DNA from: an uncultured Faecalibacterium sp.
GTDB lineage: Bacteria; Bacillota; Clostridia; Oscillospirales; Ruminococcaceae
DNA length: 27,917 nucleotides
Direction: 5' to 3'
NCBI GenBank assembly: GCA_934540955.1
Contig: CAKTCY010000024.1
Coordinates: 1-27,917, forward strand
The notes under the pieces were generated by a model. It saw only the letters and a list, made by a program, of their open reading frames with translations, was not told the origin of the DNA and did not search any database. Of the stretch, positions 17,181 to 24,336 are shown in pieces. How positions within the stretch are numbered: position 1 is the first letter of the stretch; each line of letters begins with the position of its first letter. Position numbers and translations under genes: made by a program.

Positions 17181-17281
17181 CCATTGTGGATGCGCCGCAG
17201 CTGAACCATGGTTTAAAAAACGATTATGATGCAAAAAACAAAGGCAGTCCCTGCGGCTGCCGTTTTCAGGAGGTATTTCCT

Positions 17282-17896
17282 ATGAAGATGCTGAACAAAA
17301 AGCTTGTCCGTACCCTGAGCTGTGCCGCTGTGGCGGTGTGTGCCGCTGCCATGCTGAGCGTTGGCGCCTTTGCCGCCGAGGTGGATTCTACCTGCGTGGA
17401 GGGCTATCTGCCCCCGCAGGAGCAGATGGTGCAGGGCGACATTGCACTGCACAGTACCGACGTTGCCGTGGGTGAAAAGGACCCCAGCTACGGCGGCTAC
17501 GGTGCCCCGGAGGGCAACCCCATTCAGGGCAACATTATGCTGATCTCCGGCGACGAGCTGGCCGACACTGCAAAGACTGAGGCGCGCTACACCGTCAAGG
17601 GTCTGCTGGGCAAGCAGCTGCTGTACACCGCCCGCCAGAAGGACGGCGTGCTGACGCTGGACGTGCCCGCTGAGGTGGCTACCTTCCGCACCACCATCGA
17701 GGATATGCAGACTTTGCAGGCCAGCGGCGTGAAAACGCTGGTGCTGGTGACCGAGAAGAACACCACCACCCTGAACCTCTCGCTGCTGTGCGAGGGACAG
17801 AAGTCCGGTACCCGCGTCACCCTGCGGCATCTGGGCAGCAGCGCTACCCTCTCTGTGGGTCTGCGCTGCCGCCGCGACCTGCTGATCGGCCGCTGA
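17282..17896 (+). CDS. Small exported protein of unknown function
   Basis: The 204-residue product starts at the ATG at 17282, 8 nt after CAGGAGG (17267-17273); an upstream in-frame ATG at 17186 has no site and would bury the signal peptide. Residues 1-32 form a Sec signal peptide, with basic MKMLNKKLVR, a hydrophobic core and a likely cleavage after AFA. There is no lipobox or wall anchor. The mature part holds an imperfect repeat (MVQGDIALHS and PIQGNIMLIS) and a mostly beta-like second half. I do not recognise a family. It has its own terminator and stands between ftsH and the convergent sulfhydrylase gene. Confidence 0.75.
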   Translation: MKMLNKKLVRTLSCAAVAVCAAAMLSVGAFAAEVDSTCVEGYLPPQEQMVQGDIALHSTDVAVGEKDPSYGGYGAPEGNPIQGNIMLISGDELADTAKTEARYTVKGLLGKQLLYTARQKDGVLTLDVPAEVATFRTTIEDMQTLQASGVKTLVLVTEKNTTTLNLSLLCEGQKSGTRVTLRHLGSSATLSVGLRCRRDLLIGR

Positions 17897-17918
17897 TCGG
17901 AAAATAGCATTATAATTT

Positions 17919-17961
17919 GTGGCTCAGAAACGCCTGTAGGCGTTTCTGAGCCACTTTTTTT
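17919..17961 (+). terminator. Terminator after the exported protein gene
   Basis: GTGGCTCAGAAACGCC (17919-17934), loop TGTA, exact complement to 17954, then seven T's. Confidence 0.92.
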
Positions 17962-17970
17962 AACGATGAC

Positions 17971-17999
17971 AAGCCCCCCGGCTGGCAGCCGGGGGGCTT
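17971..17999 (-). terminator. Probable sulfhydrylase terminator hairpin
   Basis: A 13-bp perfect stem AAGCCCCCCGGCT/AGCCGGGGGGCTT with a three-base loop, downstream of the minus-strand sulfhydrylase gene. The following run on that strand is only weakly T-rich (GTCATCGTT), so its efficiency is uncertain. Confidence 0.55.
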
Positions 18000-18073
18000 G
18001 TCGCACACTTATGGAGGCTTGGATAGGAATAAAAGGAAGATCACATTCCCTTTGCGGGAAAGAGAATAGCTGC

Positions 18074-19363
18074 TTACTTGCCGCGGACGGCTGCGAAGCC
18101 GGCTTCCAGATCGGCAAGGATGTCATCAATGTGCTCGGTGCCGATGGACAGGCGGATGGTGTTCTGGTAGATCTGCTGCTCGGCCAGCTCTGCATCGGTC
18201 AGCTGGCTGTGAGTGGTGGAGGCCGGGTGGATGACAAGGCTCTTCACGTCTGCCACGTTGGCCAGCAGAGAGAAGATCTTCAGGTTGTCGATGAAGGTAA
18301 AGGCTTCCTCGCGGCCGCCCTTGATGTTAAAGGTAAAGATGGATGCGCCGCCGTTGGGGAAATACTTCTGGTACAGAGCGTGATCCGGGTGATCCGGCAG
18401 CGAGGGATGGTTCACCTTTTCCACCTGCGGGTGGTTGGCAAGGAACTCCACCACCTTCTTGGTGTTCTCCACATGACGCTCGATGCGCAGGCTCAGGGTC
18501 TCGGTGCCCTGCAGCAGCAGGAAAGCGTTGAAGGGGGAGATGGTAGCGCCGGTATCACGCAGCAGGATAGCGCGGATGTAGGTGACAAAGGCGGCAGGGC
18601 CTGCGGCATCCGCAAAGGAGACGCCGTGGTAGCTGGGGTTGGGGGCGGCAATGTTGGGGTAACGGCCGCTGGCCTTCCAGTCGAAGTTGCCGCTGTCCAC
18701 GATGATGCCGCCCAGCGTGGTGCCGTGGCCGCCGATGAACTTGGTGGCAGAGTGCACCACGATGTCTGCGCCGTGCTCGATGGGACGGATGAGGTACGGG
18801 GTGCCGAAGGTGTTGTCAATGACCAGCGGCAGACCGTGCTTGTGGGCGATGGCGGCAATGGCGTCGATATCCGGGATATCGCTGTTGGGGTTGCCCAGCG
18901 TTTCCAGATACACAGCCTTGGTGTTAGGCTGAATGGCGGCCTCTACCTGTGCAAGATCGTGGGCATCCACGAAGGTGGTGTTGACGCCGAACTGGGTCAG
19001 GGTGTGAGCCAGCAGGTTGTAGCTGCCGCCGTAGATGGTCTTTTGTGCCACGATGTGGTCACCGGCCTGTGCCAGCGCCTGAATGGTGTAGGTGATGGCA
19101 GCTGCACCGGAGGCGGTAGCCAGTGCTGCCACGCCGCCCTCCAGCGCTGCAATGCGCTTTTCGAACACATCCTGCGTGGAGTTGGTCAGACGGCCGTAGA
19201 TATTGCCTGCATCGGCCAGACCGAAGCGGTCTGCGGCGTGCTGGCTGTTGCGGAACACATAGGACGTAGTCTGGTAGATGGGCACCGCACGGGCATCGGT
19301 GGCGGGGTCGGCCTGCTCCTGACCGACATGAAGCTGCAGGGTTTCAAATTTATATTCAGACAT
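18074..19363 (-). CDS. O-acetylhomoserine (homocysteine-forming) sulfhydrylase, PLP-dependent
   Basis: The enzyme joins sulfide to O-acetylhomoserine to make homocysteine, or in some members makes cysteine from O-acetylserine. The 429-residue protein is the long, MetY-type member of the Cys/Met PLP family: the N-terminus FETLQLHVGQEQADPATDAR, YGRLTNSTQDVFEKRIAALEGG, the cofactor stretch DNTFGTPYLIRPIEHGAD and the Schiff-base Lys208 in HSATKFIGGHG. The C-terminus, HPASTTHSQLTDAEL, contacts substrate. Its RBS GAGAGG precedes the ATG. It is single in its operon and preceded by a 330-nt leader with an attenuator (see 19408-19730). Specificity between homoserine and serine esters cannot be settled by reading. 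Confidence 0.93.
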   Translation of the reverse strand: MSEYKFETLQLHVGQEQADPATDARAVPIYQTTSYVFRNSQHAADRFGLADAGNIYGRLTNSTQDVFEKRIAALEGGVAALATASGAAAITYTIQALAQAGDHIVAQKTIYGGSYNLLAHTLTQFGVNTTFVDAHDLAQVEAAIQPNTKAVYLETLGNPNSDIPDIDAIAAIAHKHGLPLVIDNTFGTPYLIRPIEHGADIVVHSATKFIGGHGTTLGGIIVDSGNFDWKASGRYPNIAAPNPSYHGVSFADAAGPAAFVTYIRAILLRDTGATISPFNAFLLLQGTETLSLRIERHVENTKKVVEFLANHPQVEKVNHPSLPDHPDHALYQKYFPNGGASIFTFNIKGGREEAFTFIDNLKIFSLLANVADVKSLVIHPASTTHSQLTDAELAEQQIYQNTIRLSIGTEHIDDILADLEAGFAAVRGK

Positions 19364-19407
19364 TGTTATTTACCTCTCTATATACAGTTAGTATTATTGT
19401 TGTGTAC

Positions 19408-19442
19408 AAAAAATCCCGATGCGTTTTCAAAGGCGCACCGGG
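19408..19442 (-). terminator. Leader terminator upstream of the sulfhydrylase
   Basis: On the minus strand CCCGGTGCG (19442-19434) pairs with CGCATCGGG (19423-19415) through nine positions including one G-U, around a 10-base loop, and is followed by ATTTTTT. It lies between the leader ORF and the sulfhydrylase start, so transcripts must read through it. The 5' arm can pair instead with sequence in the leader ORF. Confidence 0.85.
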
Positions 19443-19555
19443 CAGTGTGGTCTACCGGAGCTGCTGCTGTCACATTCGGGTGCACATTCGCACAGCCGAG
19501 GGCAACATACAGTACACATCCGATGCCGGTGCCCGGTGGGTACGCATTCGCCCAC
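19415..19555 (-). promoter_or_regulatory. Predicted attenuator with alternative pairings (protector/antiterminator/terminator)
   Basis: Four segments on the minus strand: segment 1, GTGGGCG (19555-19549); segment 2, CG and CCCAC at 19544-19536, continuing into CACCGGGCA (19538-19530); segment 3, TGCCCGGTGCG (19444-19434); and segment 4, CGCATCGGG (19423-19415). Segments 1:2 form a hairpin, 2:3 form a perfect 9-bp helix (the antiterminator), and 3:4 form the terminator. A ribosome held at codon 15 (UGU) or the next few codons would mask segment 1, free segment 2 and so prevent termination. The layout is like trp or his attenuation. Confidence 0.65.
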
Positions 19556-19598
19556 AGCGATAATTCGCGTGCAGCAGTTCTTTCCAGATCAGCTTCAT
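19470..19598 (-). CDS. Leader peptide ORF upstream of the sulfhydrylase (42 codons)
   Basis: This ORF is too short for most gene callers. ATG at 19598 is preceded by AAGGAGGG (19613-19606) at 8 nt spacing, one of the best ribosome sites in the window. The 42-residue peptide begins MKLIWKELLHANYRCGRMRT and ends MCTRM; it contains three Cys (15, 30, 39), five Met including the initiator, and no signal peptide or domain. The stop at 19470 is 28 nt before the terminator stem. The gene probably acts through its translation, not its product: Cys15 lies on the 5' half of a hairpin that competes for the antiterminator. A free small protein cannot be excluded. Confidence 0.7.
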   Translation of the reverse strand: MKLIWKELLHANYRCGRMRTHRAPASDVYCMLPSAVRMCTRM

Positions 19599-19701
19599 CT
19601 TTGTGCCCTCCTTCCGGTAAAGCTTTTCTATCCCTCTATGCACCACCCGCCGGGGAACCTCTGTTTCATTTCCCTACAAGACTGGTGGATTGGATGTTTG
19701 C

Positions 19702-19730
19702 ATTATATCCCGTTCTACCCAGTTTGTCAA
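19702..19730 (-). promoter_or_regulatory. Consensus promoter of the sulfhydrylase leader
   Basis: TTGACA (19730-19725), a 17-bp spacer and TATAAT (19707-19702) on the minus strand. Both hexamers match consensus exactly. The start should be near 19695, leaving about 97 nt before the leader ORF and about 330 nt before the sulfhydrylase ATG. A strong promoter in front of a conditional terminator is the usual attenuation arrangement. Confidence 0.9.
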
Positions 19731-19839
19731 TAGGTTAATTCCACTTTTTTCAAGGATGTATTTTTTGCATGATAATTTTGCTCGTGCCGCCCCCGTCCGG
19801 CAGCAATTTGTACAGCGGCTCCTCCTGCAGACAAAGCAA

Positions 19840-19886
19840 ACAAAAACGAAGCCCGGAGCGTCTGCGGACGCTCCGGGCTTCGTTTT
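19840..19886 (-). terminator. Terminator after the MFS gene
   Basis: A perfect 20-bp stem (19843-19862 with 19867-19886) with loop TGCG; on the minus strand the stem runs into TTTTTG. It ends the phospholipase-MFS operon. The 100 bp between this and the sulfhydrylase promoter hold nothing convincing. Confidence 0.9.
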
Positions 19887-19898
19887 ATCATAAAGTGG

Positions 19899-21155
19899 TC
19901 AGACCCGCTTTGTCTCCTCTGTCCGGGTGGAAACGCCGAACAGCACAAAGCCGATGACGAACAGGATGGCAATGGAGCCAACGCCCACGTTGGCGCTGCC
20001 GGTCAGCTGGCTGCCCACGCTGACGATCATGGTGCCAAGGAAGGAGGCACCCTTGCCGCAGATGTCGAACAGACCGAAGTATTCGCCGGATTTTTCCTGC
20101 GGGATGATCTTGGCAAAGTGGCTGCGGCTCAGTGCCTGCACACCGCCCTGGAACATACCCACCACCACGGCCAGCACCCAGAACTGCCACTGGCTCTTCA
20201 GGAAGAAGGCAAAGACGGCAATGCCGGTATAGGCCGCGATGCACACGGGGATCAGGGTCTTGGATTCATATTTCTGGCTCAGGCGGCCGAAGATCAGCGC
20301 CGAGGGGAAAGCCACGATCTGGGTGACCAGCAGCGCCAGCAGCAGGCCGGTGGTGTCCAGCCCCAGTGCCGTGCCGTAGGCGGTGGCCATATCAATGATG
20401 GTATACACACCATCGATGTAGCAGAAGAAGGCCAGCAGGAACCAGAACACCTGCTTGTCCTGCGGCAGATGCTTCAGGGTCTGCCCGATGCGCACAAAGC
20501 TCTGGCGGATGGCGTGCTGCTCCACCTCCACATAGTTGATCTGGCGGTACTTTTTCAGCAGCGGCAGGGTGACCACCAGCCACCATACGGCGGTAATGAC
20601 CAGCGCGATGGACAACGCAGTCATCTGGCTGAGCCCCACTGCGCTGCTGCCCAGCACAAGCGCCAGACAGACCACAAAGGGCACGCAGCTGCCGATATAG
20701 CCCCACGCGTACCCGCGGGAGGACACCATGTCCATCCGCTCCGGGGTGGTCACATCGCCCAGCATGGAGTCGTAGAACACCAGACTGCCGGAGTAGCCGA
20801 TCTTTGCAATGATAAAAATGACCAGAAAGGCCAGCCAAGTGCCCGCCAGACCCATGGCACAGCAGCCGATAACGCCCACAAAGAGACAGAGCATGAAGAT
20901 GGGCTTTTTAAAGCCCTTGGTGTCGGCCAGCGTGCCCAGAATGGGGCCCAGAATGGCGGTGACCACCGTGACGATGGAGCTTGCGTAGCCCCAGTAGGCC
21001 AGATAGTCCACCTTGCTCACGCCGCCGGCCTCGGCCAGCGCATTGAAGAAGATGGGCACCAGTGTGGCGATCATCAGCACAAAGGCCGAGTTGCCCACAT
21101 CGTATAAGATCCATGCCCGCTCCAGCGGTGTCACCTTGAATTTTTCAGTTTTCAT
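19899..21155 (-). CDS. MFS transporter, UMF1/Atg22-like
   Basis: The 418-residue protein has about 12 hydrophobic segments. ERAWILYDVGNSAFVL near the start, and GGVQALSRSHFAKIIPQEKSGEYFGLFDICGKGASFLG (written here in part: residues around 330-370) are typical of the UMF1/Atg22-like MFS branch (PF11700-type). Members are thought to export amino acids or other small solutes; the substrate here is unknown. The start chosen is the ATG at 21155, behind a weak AAAAGGG, because the upstream extension is low quality and overlaps the preceding gene. It lies 43 nt after the phospholipase gene and probably shares its transcript. Confidence 0.85.
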   Translation of the reverse strand: MKTEKFKVTPLERAWILYDVGNSAFVLMIATLVPIFFNALAEAGGVSKVDYLAYWGYASSIVTVVTAILGPILGTLADTKGFKKPIFMLCLFVGVIGCCAMGLAGTWLAFLVIFIIAKIGYSGSLVFYDSMLGDVTTPERMDMVSSRGYAWGYIGSCVPFVVCLALVLGSSAVGLSQMTALSIALVITAVWWLVVTLPLLKKYRQINYVEVEQHAIRQSFVRIGQTLKHLPQDKQVFWFLLAFFCYIDGVYTIIDMATAYGTALGLDTTGLLLALLVTQIVAFPSALIFGRLSQKYESKTLIPVCIAAYTGIAVFAFFLKSQWQFWVLAVVVGMFQGGVQALSRSHFAKIIPQEKSGEYFGLFDICGKGASFLGTMIVSVGSQLTGSANVGVGSIAILFVIGFVLFGVSTRTEETKRV

Positions 21156-21198
21156 CGTATTTTCCCTTTTCCCCTTGCACCGCCGGGCGGCGCGGTTT

Positions 21199-21996
21199 TT
21201 AAAATTCCCCAAACGTGTGGTCGTAGGCGGCGTCCAGCGGCTCGTCCGTATCCAGCTTTGCCACATACTCCAAGATCAGCCGCTCTGCCAGCGGCAAAGC
21301 CTTAGCGTACAGCGCGTCCAGCTTGCGGTTGCTCTCGGTGCACTGCGGGTTCGGCTGCGGGTTTGCCACAAGGCCGTGCATCCCATCGTACTTGCCCAGC
21401 ACCTTCATGCCGGTCAGCACCACCCAGCGCTTGACCGGGTTCGAGGCCTGCAGCACCTTATGCACCGTGATCATCCCCTTCAGGGCTTGCAGCGCGGTCT
21501 GCTCCGAGATGTCCTTGTAGAACGGCGCGATGACCCGGGCATTTCCTGCGCTGGGGTGGATATGGCTGGCGGTAAAGAAGGTCAGCGGGTCATAGCCGTC
21601 CCGGCGCAGCAGCATATTGTCGAACTCGGTCTCGATCTCGCAGTGGGTCACACCGCTCTCCCGGGTAAACTGCTCCACAAAGGGGTGGCAGGTGCTGTCC
21701 AGCGCAAAATGACACACAAAGCCCAGCGCGTAGGCCAGCGCAGCCTCGCGGTCAGCTTCCTCGTGCACCACCCGGCGTGCGCGGTCAAAGAACGTTCTGC
21801 CCGGCTCATCGTGCATGGCGTTGCCCAGTGCGGCGACCGGGGTGGACTTTTCCGCATGATAATAGAACAGCAGGTCCGGCCCGTGCAGGCCGATATCGTA
21901 CAGCTCCCGGTGCTCTTCCAGCTTTTCCCGCAGCGGCGCGGGCAGATGATCCAGCACATTTGCGCCAAAGCGGCGGTGTGCGTAGGTAGAGGGCAT
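21199..21996 (-). CDS. Zinc-dependent phospholipase C family protein
   Basis: The 265-residue protein resembles the zinc-dependent phospholipase C/S1-P1 nuclease fold. Candidate metal ligands are His7 in PSTYAHRRFG, His38 and Asp41 in GLHGPDLLFYYH, His47, His62 (NAMHDEPG), His96, Asp100 and His104 in GFVCHFALDSTCHPFVE, and His118/Glu122 in THCEIETEF. There is no signal peptide, unlike secreted toxins such as alpha-toxin, so it is probably an intracellular housekeeping relative, common and uncharacterised in clostridia. GGAGG precedes the ATG by 7-8 nt. It is the first gene of an operon with the MFS transporter. Confidence 0.85.
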   Translation of the reverse strand: MPSTYAHRRFGANVLDHLPAPLREKLEEHRELYDIGLHGPDLLFYYHAEKSTPVAALGNAMHDEPGRTFFDRARRVVHEEADREAALAYALGFVCHFALDSTCHPFVEQFTRESGVTHCEIETEFDNMLLRRDGYDPLTFFTASHIHPSAGNARVIAPFYKDISEQTALQALKGMITVHKVLQASNPVKRWVVLTGMKVLGKYDGMHGLVANPQPNPQCTESNRKLDALYAKALPLAERLILEYVAKLDTDEPLDAAYDHTFGEF

Positions 21997-22073
21997 CTCT
22001 CATTCCTCCTTCTTGCAGTGCCAGCGCCCGCCGCCCTGTTCCGGCTGCACTGACCAAAAATTCTATCGTTTTC

Positions 22074-22082
22074 AGTATAGCA
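22074..22082 (-). promoter_or_regulatory. Probable promoter of the phospholipase-MFS operon
   Basis: TGCTATACT on the minus strand (22082-22074) is an extended -10 element identical to the one before modA; no good -35 is present. It is 78 nt before the phospholipase start. Confidence 0.5.
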
Positions 22083-22165
22083 GAAAGTTTGCCGACCTTC
22101 TACCCTTTTGTGTCTGTTTTCTGTAAAAAGTTTTAATAATTTTACTGCATTTCCCGCCGCTCCCC

Positions 22166-22219
22166 CAAACAGAAAAGGGACCTCCTGAAATGCCCGCAGG
22201 CGTTTCAGGAGATCCCTTT
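22166..22219 (-). terminator. gpsA terminator
   Basis: A 21-position stem (22174-22194 with 22199-22219) with two mismatches and loop CGCA (TGCG on the minus strand); on the minus strand it is followed by TTTTCTGTTT. Confidence 0.85.
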
Positions 22220-22233
22220 CTAATCATTCAGGC

Positions 22234-23268
22234 TCACACGCTCTCATAGCCCTGCGGCATCTCGCTCTTGCGGTCGCGGGACATCAGGTTGCGCAGCGCA
22301 TCGCTGGCGCTCATGCCCTCCTTGACGATGGCGTTCACCGTCTGGGCGATGGGCATTTCCACATGGTACTTCTCGGCCAGCTCCATGGCGGCGGGCAGGG
22401 CGTTGATGCCCTCCACCACCATGCCGACTTCCTTCACGGCCTGCTCCGGGCTTTCGCCCTTGCCGATCAGGATACCAGCGCGGTTGTTGCGGCTGTGCAT
22501 ACTGGTGGCGGTGACGATCAGGTCGCCGATACCGGCCAGACCCGCAAAGGTCTGGACATTGCAGCCCATGGCCACGCCCAGCCGGGCGATCTCGGCAATG
22601 CCGCGGGTGATCAGGGCAGCGCGGGCGTTATCGCCGTAGCCAAGGCCGGTGGAGATGCCAACGCCCAGCGCGATAACGTTCTTCATAGCGCCGCTCAGTT
22701 CCACGCCCTTGATATCAGAGTTGGTGTACACGCGCATACAGGTGTTGCTGAACACCTCCTGCACCACCTCGGCAGCCTCCAGATCCGGGCTGGCCGAAAC
22801 GATGGTGGTGGGCAGATCCAGCGCCACCTCCTCTGCGTGGGTGGGGCCGCTGAGCGCCACCAGACGCACCGCACGGGGGCCATTCTCGTGGCTCAGCTCA
22901 TCGGCAAGGATCTCGGTCATGGTATATAAGGTATCGGGCTCAATGCCCTTTGCCACGTCCACGATGATCTGGCCGGAGCGGATATAAGGCCGCGCCTTTG
23001 CCGCCGTGGAGCGCACGAACACCGACGGCACTGCAAACAGCAGCACGTCCTTGCCGGTGCACACTTCCTCTATGCTTTTGGTAAAACGCAGCTCCTGCGG
23101 GATGACCATCCCCGGCAGGTTGGGGTGCACCCGGGTGGTGGAAAGGTTGTCCACCTCGGCCTCAATGGCCGACCACACCTGCACATCGTTGCCGCTGACG
23201 GTCAGCATCCGTGCCAGAGCCATGCCCCAGGTGCCTGCACCCAGAACACCAATACTAAACTTTTTCAC
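22234..23268 (-). CDS. gpsA: Glycerol-3-phosphate dehydrogenase [NAD(P)+] GpsA
   Basis: GpsA reduces dihydroxyacetone phosphate to sn-glycerol-3-phosphate for membrane phospholipid synthesis. The 344-residue protein begins KKFSIGVLGAGTWGMALAR, the Rossmann motif GAGTWG, and has VDVAKGIE, LSGPTHAEEVA, the catalytic Lys in ELSGAMKNVIALGVGI, GYGDNARAALITRG and GLAGIGDLIVT. The start is GTG at 23268, 8 nt after GGAGG (23281-23277). An earlier TTG at 23298 has no site. The gene has its own promoter and terminator. Confidence 0.96.
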   Translation of the reverse strand: MKKFSIGVLGAGTWGMALARMLTVSGNDVQVWSAIEAEVDNLSTTRVHPNLPGMVIPQELRFTKSIEEVCTGKDVLLFAVPSVFVRSTAAKARPYIRSGQIIVDVAKGIEPDTLYTMTEILADELSHENGPRAVRLVALSGPTHAEEVALDLPTTIVSASPDLEAAEVVQEVFSNTCMRVYTNSDIKGVELSGAMKNVIALGVGISTGLGYGDNARAALITRGIAEIARLGVAMGCNVQTFAGLAGIGDLIVTATSMHSRNNRAGILIGKGESPEQAVKEVGMVVEGINALPAAMELAEKYHVEMPIAQTVNAIVKEGMSASDALRNLMSRDRKSEMPQGYESV

Positions 23269-23369
23269 GTTCGTATCCTCCGTGTCTGCACCGGGCAAGG
23301 GGCAAGCCCCCTGCCGGTGGATTTGCGCCGCGTCGGGCCGTTGCCCCGCAGCCGCGCACTGTTATGTCC

Positions 23370-23398
23370 ATTGTACACGAAAGCGCCCACAGCGTCAA
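23370..23398 (-). promoter_or_regulatory. gpsA promoter
   Basis: TTGACG (23398-23393), 17-bp spacer, TACAAT (23375-23370) on the minus strand, about 100 nt before the GTG start. Confidence 0.8.
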
Positions 23399-23544
23399 GC
23401 ATCTGCCGCATTGCACAAATATTTAACAAGTTTATGCAATTTTTCGGTCACATCACACGTTTTGTGCAAACCGTTTGCGCTGCGGGGCATTTCATGTTAT
23501 TATAGTATTCTGGTAGGTTTTGTAGGGATTTGTGACCAAGTCTC

Positions 23545-23615
23545 TTGACTTTGACCCTACTTTAAGGTATATACTGCTTTGGTCGGCAAAGGCTTTGCCG
23601 GCCTGTGCATTTTTT
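23545..23615 (+). promoter_or_regulatory. Promoter and 5' hairpin of the amino acid ABC operon
   Basis: TTGACT (23545-23550), 17 bp, TATATA (23568-23573). Transcription would start near 23580, so the mRNA begins with a near-perfect 11-bp hairpin, GGTCGGCAAAG/CTTTGCCGGCC (23581-23603), followed six nt later by TTTTTT (23610-23615). This could be a 5' stabilising stem or a weak attenuator. The stretch 23400-23540 is A/T-rich without a gene; a second weak promoter (TTGCGC, TATTAT) may lie near 23478-23506. Confidence 0.6.
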
Positions 23616-23633
23616 AGCTTTGAGGAAAAACCG

Positions 23634-24317
23634 ATGTTTGAAGCACTTTTATCCAACCGCACGGTCGGCGTGCTGGTGGAGGCGCTGCCCCGCATCCTGA
23701 CGGCAGGCCTGACCATGACCATTCCGCTGACCCTTCTCTCCTTCTTTTTTGCCATGATCATCGCGGTGGCGGTGGCGCTGGTGCAGTACGCCAATGTGCC
23801 GGTGCTGCGGCAGATCGCCCGGTTCTACATCTGGGTCATCCGTGGCACCCCGCTGCTGGTGCAGCTGTTCATCATCTTTTACGGCCTGCCCAGCGTGGGC
23901 ATCATGCTGGACGCCTTTCCAGCGGCGGTCATCGCCTTTGCCTTTAACGAGGGCGCCTACTGCGCCGAGACCATGCGCGGTGCGCTGGAAAGCGTGCCGC
24001 AGGGGCAGCTGGAGGCCGGGTACTGCGTGGGCATGAGCTGGTGGCAGATCATGCGCCGCATCGTGCTGCCGCAGGCGCTGCGCACCGCCGTGCCTGCGCT
24101 GTCCAACTCCCTCATCGGCATGATCAAGGACACCTCGCTGGCCTCCAACATCACAGTGGCAGAGCTGTTCATGGCTGGGCAGCGGGTAGCCGCCCGCACC
24201 TACATCTTCCTGCCCATCTACTGCGAGGTGGCTGTGGTGTATCTGCTGTTCTGTACCGTCATCACCAAGCTGCAGGCGCTGCTGGAACGTCAGCTCAACG
24301 CCCGCGGCTTCCAATAA
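23634..24317 (+). CDS. Polar amino acid (probably cystine) ABC transporter permease
   Basis: The 227-residue permease is of the HisM/GlnP type. It has about five membrane segments and the EAA loop that docks the ATPase, in ESVPQGQLEAGYCVGMSWWQIMRRIVLPQALRTAVPAL (about 117-155). VIRGTPLLVQLFIIFYGLP is the conserved family stretch. The ATG at 23634 follows GAGGA; a GTG at 23532 would extend the frame by 34 residues but lies before the predicted transcription start. The ATPase gene begins 19 nt later and the binding protein follows. Homologous systems include TcyABC of Bacillus. Confidence 0.9.
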   Translation: MFEALLSNRTVGVLVEALPRILTAGLTMTIPLTLLSFFFAMIIAVAVALVQYANVPVLRQIARFYIWVIRGTPLLVQLFIIFYGLPSVGIMLDAFPAAVIAFAFNEGAYCAETMRGALESVPQGQLEAGYCVGMSWWQIMRRIVLPQALRTAVPALSNSLIGMIKDTSLASNITVAELFMAGQRVAARTYIFLPIYCEVAVVYLLFCTVITKLQALLERQLNARGFQ

Positions 24318-24336
24318 AAAGGGAGGGTGAGCACCT

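Noticed and set aside
17186..17281. Longer start for the exported protein at 17186
   Set aside because: It has no ribosome site and would place 32 residues before a clear signal peptide; the ATG at 17282 has an ideal site.
19364..19701. SAM riboswitch or T-box upstream of the sulfhydrylase
   Set aside because: No GGTGG-ACC T-box sequence and no recognisable SAM-box conserved core; the leader ORF and alternative pairings explain the region better.
19750..19887. Minus-strand frame ending LLPDGG...MQKIHP just before the sulfhydrylase promoter, looking like a gene tail
   Set aside because: It is open only back to a stop inside the terminator of the MFS gene, has no usable start and is very short. 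It might be a decayed gene end, but I cannot support it.
23532..23633. GTG start at 23532 for the ABC permease
   Set aside because: It lies upstream of the predicted transcription start and has only a weak site; the ATG at 23634 gives the normal family length.
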